A program made the position numbers and the translations under genes. This document shows, piece after piece, positions 1 through 14,600 of a stretch of 64,000 bases of DNA. The DNA comes from Trichoplusia ni (Eukaryota > Arthropoda > Insecta > Lepidoptera > Noctuidae), in contig NC_039494.1 in assembly GCF_003590095.1 (NCBI RefSeq), positions 3,038,001 through 3,102,000 of the forward strand, in the 5' to 3' direction. How positions within the stretch are numbered: position 1 is the stretch's first letter; each line of letters opens with the position of its first letter. The notes under the pieces are model-generated. The model saw only the letters and a list, made by a program, of their open reading frames with translations, made no database searches and was not told the DNA's origin.

Positions 1-944
1 TGCGTTGGATGTTTGGGGTTCTTGTTGTGTAGGTATTGACCAAGTACAATATTGTAGCAGTGTTTTACTGGTTTGTTTTCGGATCTAGCCTGTGCCTGTA
101 AGCGGCTTACATACAGGGACTTATTTTTATAAGATTTTTACGAATTATTAATGTTTTGCTGATAGGAAACCATGTTCTTTTCTTTGACATTTATGTACCG
201 GGGCCCCTATAGCCCTTTCTAACAACATCGGCTCCAATCCCGCCCCCCCACGGCACCAGTAGTTACCGGCTGTGGTGGACCAGTTTTAGTAAATTAAATC
301 GCAAGAAATCTTAAATATTAAACATACGACCCAAATACTCAACAGTAGCATTATCTCAGCAGTAGTTGACTGACGAATGTGAACGAATGAATTTACTCAA
401 TACGAACCAGTCCATCGATCTATTTCAGAGATACGTACGTACGGGTTTTCAATTGACAGGAGAAAAGGTTGAGATTTGAATACGATTGTCTATACTCGCC
501 GTCGTAAATTAATTTTTTTGAATATTGTAGAAATGTAATGTCGATCGTAAGGCTTTGTTTATAAATGATAAATGTATCTACCATTATCATTGAAACATTT
601 TGAGCAAACGTATTACATCGGTTCTTGGATTTGAATTTACCAAGTGTTTATATTAAAAACAGAACTTATTATAGTGGGTGTAGTCAAACCCGAATCAGAA
701 AAAAAAGTTTCCAGTCATTGGTTTCCTAGATGACGGTCTCTTATTTTGATATATCTTGTTTGATATAGTTACAAAAACAAAAACAAAACCGCTAAAATTT
801 GAGCAACTTATCTTTGTTTAAGAAAACATTTCAATATTTTCAACTTAATTATTTTAACAATATTTCACTTCGAGCTCTCTCTATGATTCATCACTCGTTT
901 ATTTTAACGCTAATGTAATTGTACTATGATACTAAATGTTCTGT

Positions 945-1130
945 CTACTAAGCAATAAGCTTAGGTAGAGATCACTACCTCAAACCTGCTATGTACGACG
1001 TGTGATGACGAGTCGATCCCCCCGTAGGACAAACATTTGTGTGATCCACAAATGCTTATGCTGAGTCTGGGTGTCTTGAACGTGATTTCAATGTTTGTGA
1101 AACCTCCGCTACGCAAGGATTCAAATTCCT
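945..1130 (+). mobile_element. Decayed SINE fragment
   Basis: It has ggacaaacatttgtgtgatc, gctgagtctgggtgtcttga and flanks that match the bodies of the tRNA-derived SINEs above. The promoter part is eroded. Confidence 0.5.
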
Positions 1131-4100
1131 TACGGCGGCAGTTTAAAATTACACTTATGAAATTCTTTATGATACGGTTATGAGCTCTCTGTTATTACTG
1201 TATTGCGCGTTATCCCGTCGCCTCTCATCTGTTTTCCTTTCACGCCAAGGTTGCCGTGTTTACGTTACTCATAGGTTTCATTTAAATTCACTTTGAGTAG
1301 ATGTTGTGCAATTGGATCCAGAATTTGCCGTTGTTATTGTTTACATCTACTTCGATTTTGGAATCTTTCTGAACTGTAGGTAGGTTTAGTTTCATATAGC
1401 AATTTGTTTTTTGTTTTCGTTTCGTTGCAAATTTCTCTCGTGATTTATGTGTCGATTTTCATCAAACAGTCAATGTTCTTGTTCACTAAATACAACTATA
1501 CTCATTTTTTTAATGACCGAACGAATAACTTTTTAAAGGAAACCGTTTAATTTTTACTTCTTTTTATGAATTCAAATTTGCATGCGATTTTATATTTCAC
1601 GTCAAAAGTAATATTGGGATTCTTTCACCTATTTACGTGAAACGAACACAAACCTCTCTTCCCAAAGCTAAAGTTATGTCATGTATCTGTTAGCCCTTTC
1701 TTTGTTATCCTAGCATCTAGCATCCAGACACCTTTGTCCTCTAACATTACAAGGACACATTGATAACACCTTACCTCAATGCAATAGAGTTCAATTTCGC
1801 GTTTGCTTGATCTCGTGGAGATCAATGCGCAGGCGTAAAGCTATTGACTGTCCCCCCTCTCCCTAAACCTGAATGTAGTGCTCACAGGACCCAAATACCT
1901 TTATTTTGGTCCTTTGAGCACTATATACAACTTCATTGTGTAATTTATTACTCAATAAAGTTTGGTAGAGTGCCTATAGTTGAGAACTTTGGTCCTTAGA
2001 GACGCTTTTAAGTAGGAAACGGAGTTCGGCGGAACTTTTCCGTCAAAAATAATAGATAAAGGAGATTGATTCGATCTCATAATGCCTGCTGTTCGCGAAC
2101 TTTCGTTTTTAAGGGAACGAGTTTTGTTCATTGTATTCTGACATGTAATAACTTCGAAAGTCGAAAGAAATTAGAAGTTTTGGCGAATGTTTGTATGGCT
2201 TTGTTAGGGCTCGAAGGTTTTTTTGCATGCCATAACGATGTTAAGAAGTATTTTTTACGTTACCAGAAGTCTGTATGTCTTTTTGTCATGCTACTTATCA
2301 ATTTTACGGTAGGCCGAGCTAACGTTCTTCAGCCAAAAAAACCTTAATTTAAAACCGTTTAAGGTATTTGCATAGGCAGAAAAAGAATTATTTTAAATTT
2401 TACCAGATAGATACCTACAAAAATTGAACAACATTTTAAAAGGTTTTCTCATCATAAAATAGTTTTACTTCGGTACTTACCTAATGAAAAAATCCTGAAA
2501 TATTTTTCTAAATGAAAATGTAAGGAACGGGAGAGAATTTCTAAAATTCTCAGAAAATACCAACCTTTTATATTTCAACCGAGCATTTAAGTCTTCAATT
2601 AATTAAATTCCAGTCTTTCATTTCCTATAATTCCTAATAGCTATCATATTTCTTGTTCTAAGAAATTCAATAGCGGTATATTGATACTAGAGAGGGTCTA
2701 GCACCAGGTCTTAAAGTAATATTATGGTAGTTATGGAAGCGAGACAGCACAATACACTTCATAGAGTGGCATCTCTTTCTCACATTGGCTACTATATTAA
2801 TAAACACAGGTGCTGGTACTTGGTAGGCCCCTCATATTGCTGCAACGCTTCTATTTCTAGCTTCACTGGGATTCGTTGCTGCCGTTCACGTTTTCATCAA
2901 TATATTATTAGGTTTCTCCTGGCCATAGATTATGCATATATTTATTACCCGAAGGATGGAGTTTAGATTAGTTGGACTTAGTTTAATGTGTGTAGCTTTA
3001 CGTATGTTTCCAATAACTAACGGTTGGTGAAATATGTCTTATTAGGGTTTCTTACCGAAAGGGGAAAAACGGAACTAAATTTGTCCTGTTTTTCATGATC
3101 CAGCCTATCCGTGCCATACGGAACGCTCAGTGTCATCAGTCCGACCGTACTTAACCGGTTGTTTTATTCATCAATTCTATTTGTCAACATTCACACCTCG
3201 CATTTTTGTTATCGTCTTCCGGCATATATTTACTAAGTATCGCCAAATCCATTCGGTGTCACAAAAGTTTAAAGAATCATATTGTTTGAAAGTTGTTCAA
3301 AAGAATTGAACATATTATAATGAATGGAAAGGCGAGGACGATAAGGGTACGAACAAAGTGGGTTTTACGGTAAGCGTAGTAGAGATATGAATGGCCAAAA
3401 GTGTGTAGGTGTTGCGCAATGTGAGGGCAACGCGTTTTTACCCCGGTGTAGTGAGGTAGGTAGCGAGGTTTTGATTTCAATTTATTAACGAGGGTTTTGT
3501 CAGTTCGTGTACAAGTCACCCTCAGTTGAACGCCAGAATACTCTATAACTACAAGTACTCACTAACTAACCGTACATTTATGAAACATCTAAATTTCATT
3601 TTCTAAAATCATTTCAGGTATATGTATAATTCGAGTATTAAATGTAGAGCAATTTTTGCTGTTGCTATTGTCTTTAAAATTTCCCTGTTGTATAAAATGT
3701 TACTTTTAGTTTTGAAACCAAAACAATTCAGTGAAAATAAAATATAAAACAAAAAACGCATCTAATACTTATCCATAGAACTTTTACATTACCCACATAT
3801 CACCTAACTCCTATTCAGACTTCAAATTGCTCTACCCGTCTTCATTTTCAACCGATATCTTGACCCGATCGTAAATATCGTTTCATATGACGTCACCCGA
3901 CCAATTCACGCTGACTCCGACTTCCAAGTTCAGGGGTAGAGCACCAATATCAAGTTATTGCTTCATGCCGATCGCCGCTGTTTACTGTATCAACGTAGCA
4001 ACTGTTAGCTGCCTAGTTGATTCTATTAGCTGACGTTTTTCAAATGCTATACAGAGCTATTGTGCCATGAACTTGGGTATGAGCAAATTTCTTATTATTT

Positions 4101-5904
4101 TCAGCACATATTTTATTTACAGCTATGAATTTCAGTTGTTCGAGTTATGAAAGCGTTAGATTATAATTACAATTGTTAATGTGTAGTACTTTCGCTCTAC
4201 CCACTTTTTTGTACTCACTGAAATGACTAAAAACAAGTTTAGCCTAAACTTTTAATATTTTAAAACTCGTTTTAACTTAATTTGAACAAAATTTGTTTGT
4301 CTTTGTCATAAAAAACTTATGAGACAAACTTAAAACACACGTATTCTTTTTACATGGTTTCATGTCTTACTCTTTCTAAATGCTACCAATTTTTAATACC
4401 TACATTATACCTACTTCGTTCACACGTAACAAAGTAATGAACTTTATAAATTAATACGTGTTATTGATTCATCGATCGATATTGCACAACACTTTCACAA
4501 GTGAGTTGTTAATCCTTATGGCACGGCCTCTTTCGTTCTGTTGACTTTCACAACTTATGACAAGGTTCGAAATCATGTAGATGCAGTTTTATATTATTTA
4601 AGTACTTTATGATAAAGATTATCATGGTTACAAGCTGTAACTTACCTTGTTACCGATGGTGATGGTTAAAATTAAAAAACTGTTTTTTTAGATTCTTTTT
4701 TTCCATGTGGTTTGTTGTGTTTACTTTTTTTATACAAATCCCAATCAATTCAAATCTTTATCATCAAACGTAATTTTGTATTCCACACGTTTGTACGTCT
4801 CCTTTTTCATACTTATCTTGATGTAATATCTAAAGGTGACTATTATAGAAGCAAATGCTCAAATAAACTCAAATCTACTTGCGCAGAACTTACATAAGGT
4901 AAAAAATACAAACAAATTTCAATAAATAAATAAATCACTTACCCAAACAGCCAGCTGGCTTATCAACATAATTATTTCGATTAACTTATTTTATGCTACC
5001 CCTTAATATTCCCTGTGGTAACCCATCTATTAGGGCTTGAATGTCCCCCACTGCCAAGGTCACATCGATCGGCATATCGGGACAAAGGGACGCAGCTATC
5101 TCGCAGTCGTTCCTTCTCTTTCTAACGGAAAAATACCCGATGGGAATGGGTGAGACTGTTGGTAAACAAAGAAAAAAAAGTCCCTTATTATTGTAAATGG
5201 TAATATGTTATGATTGGCTATGTAATGAAACAAACAGGTAACGTAATACAATAATGGTATAAATTTGTATATTCTCGTAAGAGTTGTATGAAATGATTCT
5301 TCATAATTTGAAGGTAGGTTTGCAGTTCAGGAACGTAAATATAAATAACAAGTGACTACTACTAATAATATCGTACCTAAATAACGATAACGTTTTAGGA
5401 TTATCAACTTACAACGAGATACTTAACCGTGTATGTAGTACAACCTTTTTCAGGTTATGATTTTTTTCTTAGAAATGAATGCAATGTACAGAAAAGGCAA
5501 GTTGAATCGTTGAGTGCTCAATAAATACACTTTTTTGATGTTATTTATTGATTAAGTTCGCGATTAGGTACTATAAGTCCTCAACAAAGCTAGGATCCAC
5601 AAGTTTGAACCTAGTTTAGTACAGATTCATAACTCAAAAGGCAATATTTATATGTTGAAGACAAAGTAATCTTTCCAGCAGAAAAATATTTTTTTCATTT
5701 TTTTACATGTATTTAATTATATTCATTTCAATACACTGTTCCTTGAGAAGGCTGATTTATGAGCACAATATCGTTCGTCCTTCATCTTTGCATACCAAAA
5801 GCTATTCCATTTTATAAGGAAACTCAATTTTCCGTTTTATTGAACTTGACTCTTATGTAGCCCAATGTCGGAGGAGATGAAAAATCACGGGCGTGTTCAC
5901 TGCG

Positions 5905-6000
5905 TGCCTTGGGTCCTCTACGCCGTAGCATGAGCTACGGTGCTACGACGTCATTTTTGCTACGACTTTTAATGTTCGGGGGTTGTTCATTGCGTCGTAG
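5905..6000. repeat. CTACG-rich dispersed repeat, copy 1
   Basis: It contains ctacgccgtagcatgagctacgg and several further GCTACG words. A related segment lies at 25105-25215. It is probably a short transposable-element remnant built of palindromic CTACGCCGTAG words. Confidence 0.5.
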
Positions 6001-6589
6001 TTACTGTAGCTTTTAGTATTGCTGGTAAGAGAAACAGTAATGGATTGTGATTCTGAAGGAGATGAGGATTTATCGTATTGCATACAAGGTTGAATTTTGT
6101 CGGTAGCTAGGACGCTCCCCGCCGGCCGGCAAGTGTGCGCCTGTCGTGTTTACATTACAATGATATAACGCATAATGTCAGTCGATAAATAACTTCGATG
6201 AAGCTTTATTTTACGGGGATCGGTTTTTGTTTTATGTTGTTACCTAAGTAGTTCCGTTTCAAAACATCTGTTTTGTAAACAAACTAAAATTTTACGAAAA
6301 GTTGTATTCAGCAGAAAATAAAAATCAATATATCCTTTATTTATCATGACATTTTTTTGTTGAATTATTTGCACCTAGATATTAAAAAAGCAAATATACG
6401 TGCTAGTAATGAACTTTAAATAAGTCTCTAAATACGGAATTACTGCGCAATTGACTAACGTTCCGATTCCTTTACTACAAACTAAACTACGAGAAGAGAA
6501 ACCAACACACTAGAGCAAAAAAAACTGAAACTAACTAAAGCCTAACGTAATTGTCTCATTTCCTATCTAAGAGTAGGAGTATCGATAAA

Positions 6590-6758
6590 ATATTCGCTTG
6601 ATCAGCCCGGCTCCACCCAACCTCCCCTCAGTCGGCATCGCAGGGCGCTAGCGAACGCACGTCACCGGCCATTTTAAAACCGCGGCGCCATTCCGTGCAT
6701 TCACTTCCTATTCATTCACAAATATTGTTGTGTGTGTCGTGATAAAACGCAGTTACTG
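6590..6758 (+). promoter_or_regulatory. Promoter-like block and splice-donor-bearing first exon (copy A)
   Basis: A GC-rich island in AT-rich DNA (cccggctccacccaacctcccc, gccattttaaaaccgcggcgccatt) is followed by a short stretch that ends at a consensus donor, gttactg|gtaagt (6758/6759). A YY1-like GGCCATTTT and no TATA suggest a housekeeping-type promoter with a non-coding first exon. The downstream partner is not identified; the FAM13-like gene on the same strand is one possibility. Confidence 0.45.
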
Positions 6759-8544
6759 GTAAGTCGATCCTATATCTATATTTCTACAATTTCGAAGTGG
6801 TTTTGTAGAGTCTTCAGTTTTGTAGAGTTCGTTTTGGATCGTCCCTCAAGGACGGCATTGTTCGGTTTCTGCATATGCACCGTATATATCTATTTTCTAG
6901 TGTTTTCGTACTTCCGACATTTTGTCAGTTGAGCGCTGTTCGTGAATGTATTTTAGTTGAGTAACGATGACGTTTAGGTTTTCGGTTGAGTACCTGACCT
7001 AGGTAAATACGGATTCAATAGATATACTCATTTTCAATTTTATTCGATTTCAGTAACAGAATACGACATTTAAATAATATGTTCACATTTGTTTTCGCTA
7101 AAATGGCTACAAGAAATGTGAAATATGTATAGGTATATTGTTTTTTTACTTTTCGTTTTATTTTTCTTATGTTTTATTAAATTAATATAATTTTAATAAA
7201 AAAATAAGTAAATACCTTTAATTTGAATCAGTTTTCAAGTTTTAATGCCAGTTAACATAAAAATAGAGTGCAAAACAGTATCATTTAGTCGCCAAACTCT
7301 ACTGCGCATTATCTCAGTAATATCCACAACCGGAAGATAAACTCACACCCTGAGTCAGTCTAAACAAATATCAGTCCTTTACTTACATCACAAGACCTAT
7401 GACCTCCTAAGTTACAGAATATTAGTCAATATGAACGGAGCTGACACACCCACAAGCGATCAACGAACTCCGCGGTAATCGGGTCAACCAACCAGTTCCG
7501 ATGTCACTTTGTTATGTAAGCATTCGTTTAACAACACCTCCTGGACTCCAAACTGTTGACGTGCCGATAAACAAAAGAAGATCAATATTATTGTGGACGT
7601 TCTAGGATACGAACATTCCTTAGTTCCTCACGCGACCCGGACAATAGTAGACCCATTTTTACATGGCGTCAAACGCCGTGTTGTGTTTCTTCCGTGTTGA
7701 CAATTTAGTTATGTATTTACGTAATTTTCGACAGGTTTTATAGGAAATTGATGGTTTATTTCTTTGTATTCTAGCGTATCCCTATAAATAAAGGAAGGTT
7801 ACATTTAGACTAGTTCCTGAATCCTCACCACCTACACGCCAATGCTGAATCTACTTATTTCGGTCAAACATTGATTCGTCATCCAAATAAGAACTTAAAC
7901 GAATTTTCCAAAAATATTTTCGGTATGACGACTTTGAGATAGAAAATATATAAGTGAGCATCATACCATGGTACAATTTGTTACCTTTAAAAATGGGATG
8001 TGGAGGTCAGATTAGCAGTTTTCTCATGGTATTCAGTATTCAGCAGCATGTAATAAGAAACAATGCCTATTCTAAGGTAGATTAGACCAAAGTTAAGAAG
8101 AGAGGAAAATATAACAGAACTACTTCCAAATTTCCTCATCTTTGTGTGAGTGATTTGAATATTTCAAACTATTTTAGGGTCCTCTAACAACTCGGACTCT
8201 ACAATTCGAAATCCTGAAATTGTTCGTCTTCATTTTCATAATTTTTTGCCTATTGTTAATGTATTCTGCTACTGCTGCAGCATGGACCAATAAAGTCCCA
8301 ATGATTAATTATCAAGCACTCTATCTAACGGTGGAGCAATGACGTTGAGTGATGTTTAATTAGGGACACAAAAGCATATAGATTAATATAATAAGCATGT
8401 ATTACAGCTAGCGTCCTAGCTGGACATACCCACGAACCCTTTGACAGCACAACCCACCAAAAGATATTAAGTGTCATATTAGGATTTTTGCTAATAGTCA
8501 AGTGTCGCGAAAACTTAAAAACGTAGCATGAAATTAAAATAAAT

Positions 8545-8781
8545 AAATAAATAATAAATAAATGCGGACAACATCACATACATTGTTCTGAACCCAAAGT
8601 AAGTTGCTAAAGCACTTGTGTTATGGAATTCAGATACAACGAAGGTACCACAAACACCCAGACCCGAGACAATGTAGAAATGTGAATTTTTACATTGACC
8701 CGACCGGGGATCGAACCCGGGACCTCAGAGCTAGCGACACCTTGAAACCGGTGCGTGCGCCACTCGACCACGGAGGTCGTC
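8545..8781 (-). mobile_element. tRNA-derived SINE, inserted in unit A only
   Basis: Read on the minus strand it begins GACGACCTCCGTGGTCGAGTGG (A-box), has the B-box GGGTTCGATCCCC, and ends in an ATTT-rich tail. The same family is at 37050-37275. Unit B has the empty site (aattaaaatatgttc), so the insertion is exactly defined; an AATA appears on both sides as a short target duplication. Confidence 0.92.
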
Positions 8782-11501
8782 AATATGTTCAACATGGAAA
8801 GGGAAACACAAAGAAGATTGAACTCCAACTTCTCTTTACGGCTTAAGCTTTGACAATAAAATAGGTCCTATTATACATTACTTACCACTTCAATTTACCC
8901 ATTCCTTGAAATAGCCCTCGATTTTCGTCATAAAGCCACATTTGTTATGCAAATATTTTTATTACTAGTCGGAAAGTCATACGAATATAAATGTAAATGT
9001 AGTGCCCATCGAAGGAGGAAGTGGGCTATAGTGGGCCATAATTTGAAAGGGCAATAGCCTACAAGATGGTAGTTAAAACAGACCTTGATGGGCGTAAAAA
9101 TAGACTGACCTTTGAACACTTGTAAGACGTCTTTCAGCCTATTCTTTCAATAATCAGAAATCCTCTTAATTACTTGATTTTGGGCTCTGTATCTTTAAGT
9201 AACCCGTTTCCTTTTCATCAAGTAATATTTTGAGTTTATACAAATGTAGTTTGTGATACTGAAAAATAATGTGGAAAGAAAAGAAGATTGGTATTTACCG
9301 AATGTAACAGATTTCGTAAGCGGTTTACTAGTAGTTCCTGAGATTAACTACGTCTCATTTTTACGAAATTTACTCCTTTATAATATTCGTATTAATTTAT
9401 TTTCGATCGGAAATTTCACTTTTGATATTCAATTTCCTGAAAATTGTGTCCTCTAATGTGTTTTTACTGCCGTACTTTATCGGGAAGTCTGCTGTGACTT
9501 GTTTTATATAAACTGTGAATGCAATCATCAGTCGTAGACAGAAGTCTTACAAATGGTCTAGCCTTGATAAATCTCGGGTAGGCAAGTCTTTCATAAATTA
9601 CAGAAGACATTTCGTCGGTTTTGAATAAAGGAACTTCTCTAATTACTACGATATGAATACTAAATTCTAAGGATACAGTATAAGCTGAAAACAGGAACAG
9701 TTGTCAAAAACTAAATAAGGGAAAACGGGGAAATGGTAGAAATAAACTTAATTTTATTTTTTTAGGGTTACTTTTCCAAAAGTATAAAAGGAGAAGCCTA
9801 TTTCTCAGACTCAGCTCTTTGTTAGTTCCTGTCACCAGGCTGTATGTATCTCATGAACCGCGTAGCTATTTACATGTTCAATTATGATGTATTTCTGTAG
9901 CTGCTAAACCAAAACCTTTTTAAAATATAACTTTTGGTTAACAACGCTTGGTACGGTCAAACATTTAATTAATAATAATTTAATTAATATTTTTTTATTT
10001 TTGGTAACACAGGTTTTTATCTCGATTTTATGTTCACATGAGATCATTTTACATAGCGGGCGGGCCCGCAGGCAGCAGTTTGTATACAATAAATTGGCTT
10101 AATTTAAAACGTATCTTGCCATTATTTTTATCCTCCGAAAATGTTCCGTTTTATAATCCCAAGTGAATCACAGCTCATTCTTATTAATTGTATCGCTAGT
10201 AGTGTATTTACGAGACAAAACATTATTTTTTACGATACTTCTGAGTAATGGTATCCTTTATAGTAATGTAGAACAAAGTCAATGATTATAATTTAAGGAT
10301 GGGTTAAAGGGTTTAATAAAGTAAGGTATTTTATTTCCTATATAGGGTAATGAAATAAATATAAACAATTTATTGTATTGGTTGGGAGGTAGTTCGGAAA
10401 ACTTCCATGTTTATGGCAGGTCGGTGCTTATCTTTAATTTTTGAATAATAATACGTACTGTTATTTAATGGAACAAATATTTAGCCACAGGATCATGGCC
10501 AGATTTGGTCTTTATCTTTGTATTTTTAAGTACTTGCAGAACATATTTTTACATTACATAACACACTTTTTTTTGACACTTTTCTACATTTATAACAAGA
10601 CTTCTGCATCTGTGTTAACGAATAAAACAAATTTATTTTTAAAAACTATTTTCGTCGACACATTTCGGATTCTGAAAAAAATTCGCCCGTTTCAATCAGC
10701 GTTTTTCGCATGTCCACTACTCTTTTTCAACCTGTCCTAGCTTGTTAATTATCGTATGGGACGGGCCAGTGCAGTGACCTCAGGAAATAAGGTCAGGCAG
10801 TAGCTTCGAGGACTGAACTGCGCTGCCGGCCTAATTGGTACGAATTTTAAATTGACTAGCGTTTTTCACTTGTTCGCCGAACTTTAAGCAAGCAGGATTC
10901 CTTTTATAAGTGGAGTTACGAGTTATTTTATTTGCATTTAGATCATTGTACGTGTGTGTATTTGGGGAACTTATTTAGCTGAAATTTGACTAACTGAATC
11001 TTAGGGATGAAATTCGTTTCCAATCATTATGAGTAACATTTGAAAGCCATCCTCGGGGTCTCGAAAAGGGTGGAAATAGAAGCATAGAACGAGATTTGTA
11101 TGTTTAAGTTGATTATCTTGCTTATTTTTACGACTGGAATTTAAAAGAGAACGATGTCGGATTGGAAATGACAACTGCAGCGAAAACAAGAAAATATATA
11201 AATATAATGAAAAATTGATGTCATACCCTAAATATAATAACTGCATTTTTATCAAGATATTTTTTGTTGATTTATTTGCACGTAGATGTTTTAAAGAAGC
11301 AAATATACGTGCAAGTAACCAACCAACAAGAAAAGTATCTCTAAATACGGAATTACTGCGCAATTGACTAACGCCCAGACTCCACTTCTCCAAACTAAAC
11401 TACGAGAAGAGAAACCAACACACTAGAGAAAAAAAAACTGAAACTAACTAAAGCCTAACGTAATTGTCTCATTTCCGATCTAAGAGTAGGAGTATCGATA
11501 A

Positions 11502-11671
11502 AATATTCGCTTGATCAGCCCGGCTCCACCCAACCTCCCCTCAGTCGGCATCGCAGGGCGCTAGCGAACGCACGTCACCGGCCATTTTGAAACCGCGGCG
11601 CCATTCCGTGCATTCACTTCCTATTCATTCACAAATATTGTTGTGTGTGTCGCGACAAAACGCAGTTACTG
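11502..11671 (+). promoter_or_regulatory. Promoter-like block and first exon (copy B)
   Basis: This is the duplicate of the block at 6590-6758, nearly identical, with the same donor gttactg|gtaagt at 11671/11672. The island, CpGs and donor are preserved better than the sequence just upstream, which differs a lot between the units (11290-11330 against 6380-6420). That pattern is compatible with constraint on the block. Confidence 0.45.
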
Positions 11672-14600
11672 GTAAGTCGATCCTATATCTGTATTTCTAC
11701 AATTTCGAAGTGGTTTTGTAGAGTCTTCAGTTTTGTAGAGTTAGTTTTGGATCGTCCCTCAAGGACGGCATTGTTCGGTTTCTGCATATGCACCGTATAT
11801 CTATTTTCTAGTGTTTTCGAACTTCCGACATTTTGTCAGTTGAGCGCTGTTCGTGAATGTATTTTAGTTGAGTAACGATGACGTCTAGGTTTTCGGTTGA
11901 GTACCTGACCTAGGTAAATACGGATTCCATAGATATATTTATTTTCGATTTTATTCGATTTCAGTAACACAATACGACATTTAAATAATATGTTCACATT
12001 TGTTTTCGCTAAAATGGCTACAAAATATGTGAAATATGTATAGGTATATTGTTATTTTCTTTTTCGTTTTATTTTTCTTATGTTTTATTAAATTAATATA
12101 ATTTTAATAAAAAAATAAGTAAATATCATTAATTTAAATCAGTTTTCAAGTCTTAATGACAGTTAACATAAAAATAGAGTGCAAAACAGTATCATTTAGT
12201 CGCCAAACTCTACTGCGCATTATCTCAGTAACATCCACAACCGGAAGATAAACTCACACCCTGAGTCAGTCTAAACAAATATCAGTCCTTTACTTACATC
12301 ACAAGACCTACGACCTCCTAAGTTACAGAATATTAGTCAATATGAACGGAGCTGACACACCCACAAGCGATCAACGAACTCCGCGGTAATCGGGTCAACC
12401 AACCAGTTCCGATGTCACTTTGTTATGTAAGCATTCGTTTAACAACACCTCCTGGACTCCAAACTGTTGACGTGCCGATAAACAAAAGAAGATCAATATT
12501 ATTGTGGACGTTCTAGGATACGAACATTCCTTAGTTCCTCACGCGACCCGGACAATAGTAGACCCATTTTTACATGGCGTCAAACGCCGTGTTGTGTTTC
12601 TTCCGTGTTGACAATTTCGTTATGTATTTACGTAATTTTCGGCAGGTTTTATAGGAAATTGATGGTTTATTTCTTTGTATTCTGGCGTATCCCTATAAAT
12701 AAAGGAAGGTTACATTTAGACTAGTTCCTGAATCCTCACCACCTACACGCCAATGCTGAATCTACTTATTTCGGTCAAACATTGGTTCGTCATCCAAATA
12801 AGAAGAACTTAAACGAATTTCCCAAAAATATTTTCGGTATGACGACTTTGAGATAGAAAGTATATAAGTGAGTATATGTGAACATCTGACCATGGTACAC
12901 ATTGTTACCTTCTAAAATGGGATGTGGAGGTCAGATTAGCAGTTTTCTCATGGGGTTCAGTATTCAGCAGCATGTAATAAGGAACAATGCCCATTCTAAG
13001 GTAGATTAGACCAAAGCTAAGAAGAGAGGAAAATATAACATAGGACTACTTCCAAATTTCCTCATCTTTGTGTGAGTAATTTGAATATTTCAAACTATTT
13101 TAGGGTCCTCTAACAACTCGGACTCTACAATTCGAAATCCTGAAATTGTTCGTCTTCATTTTCATAATTTTTTGCCTATTGTTAATGTATTCTGCTACTG
13201 CTGCAGCATGGGCCAATAAAGTCCCAATGATTAATTATCAAGCACTCTATCTAACGATGGAACAATGACGTTGAGTGATGTTTAATTAGGGACACAAAAG
13301 CATATAGATTAATATAATAAGCATGTATTACAGCTAGCGTCCTAGCTGGACATACCCACGAACCCTTTGACAGCACAACCCACCAAAAGATATTAAGTGT
13401 CATATTAGGATATTTGCTAATAGTCAAGTGTCGCGAAAACTTAAAAACGTAGCATGAAATTAAAATATGTTCAACATGGAAAGGGAAAAACAAAGAAGAT
13501 TGAACTCCAACTTCTCTTTACGGCTTAAGCTTTGACAATAAAATAGGTTCTATTATACGTTACTTACCACTTCAATTTACCCATTCCTTGAAATAACCCT
13601 CGATTCTCGTCATAAAGCCACATTTGTTATGCAAATATTTTTATTACTAGTCGGAAAGTCATACGAATATAAATGTAAATGTAGTGCCCATCGAAGGAGG
13701 AAGTGGGCTATAGTGGGCCATAATTTGAAAGGGCAATAGCCTACAAGACGTTAGTTAAAACAGACCTTGATGGGCGTAAAAATAGACTGACCTTTGAACA
13801 CTTGTAAGACGTCTTTCAGCCTATCTTTTCAGCAATCAGAAATCCTCTTAATTACTTGTTTTTGGGCTCTGTGTCTTTAAGTAACCCGTTTCCTTTTCAT
13901 CAAGTAATATTTTGAGTTTATACAAATGTAGTTTGTGATACTGAAAAATAATGTGGAAAGAAAAGAAGATTGGTATTTACCGAATGTAACAGATTTCATA
14001 AGTGGTTTACTAGTAGTTCCTGAGATTAACTACGTCTCATTTTTAAGAAATTTACTCCTTTATAATATTCGTATTAATTTATTTTCGATCGGAAATTTCA
14101 CTTTTGATATTCAATTTCCTGAAAATTGTACTTACATAGCTCTAATGTGTTTTTGTACTGCCGTGCTTTATCGGGAAGTCTGCTGTGACTTGTTTTATAT
14201 CAACTGTAAATGCAATCATCAGTCGTAGACAGAAGTCTTACAAATGGTCTAGCCTTGATAAATCTCGGGTAGGCAAGTCTTTCATAAATTACAGAGGACA
14301 TTTCGTCGGTTTTGAATAAAGGGACTTCTCTTATTACTACGATATAAATACTAAATTCTAAAGATACAGTATAAGCTGAAAACAGGAACAGTTGTCAAAA
14401 ACTAAATGAGGGAAAACGGGGAAATGGTAGAAATAAACTTAATGTTATTTTTTTAGGGTTACGTTTCCAAAAGTATAAAAGGAGAAGCCTATTTCTCAGA
14501 CTCAGCTCTTTGTTAGTTCCTGTCACCAGGCTGTATGTATCTCATGAACCGCGTAGCTATTTACATGTTCAATTATGATGTATTTCTGTAGCTGCTAAAC

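Larger units (their letters stand above)
1..6340. other. Intergenic DNA left of the duplication
   Basis: No gene is supported. The short ORFs lack splice context and coding character. Contents noted are a decayed SINE near 945-1130 and a CTACG-rich segment at 5905-6000 similar to 25105-25215. Confidence 0.5.
6341..11248. repeat. Tandem segmental duplication, unit A
   Basis: This 4.9 kb unit is repeated head-to-tail as unit B starting at 11249. The alignment begins at ttatcatgacatttttttgttg (A) and ttatcaagatattttttgttg (B), and it is collinear to the end. The first ~150 bp and the middle carry scattered substitutions and small indels; the last ~1.47 kb appears identical. A contains a SINE (about 8545-8781) that B lacks. 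No protein-coding gene is seen in it; it holds a promoter-like block at 6590-6758. Confidence 0.95.

Noticed and set aside
3277..3519. 80-residue minus-strand ORF with basic start and hydrophobic end
   Set aside because: No signal for transcription or splicing, and no recognisable domain; I cannot support it as a gene.
8690..8781. tRNA gene on the minus strand (clear A-box and B-box)
   Set aside because: The tRNA-like part continues into a body and tail shared with 37050-37275, and the site is empty in unit B; it is a SINE head.
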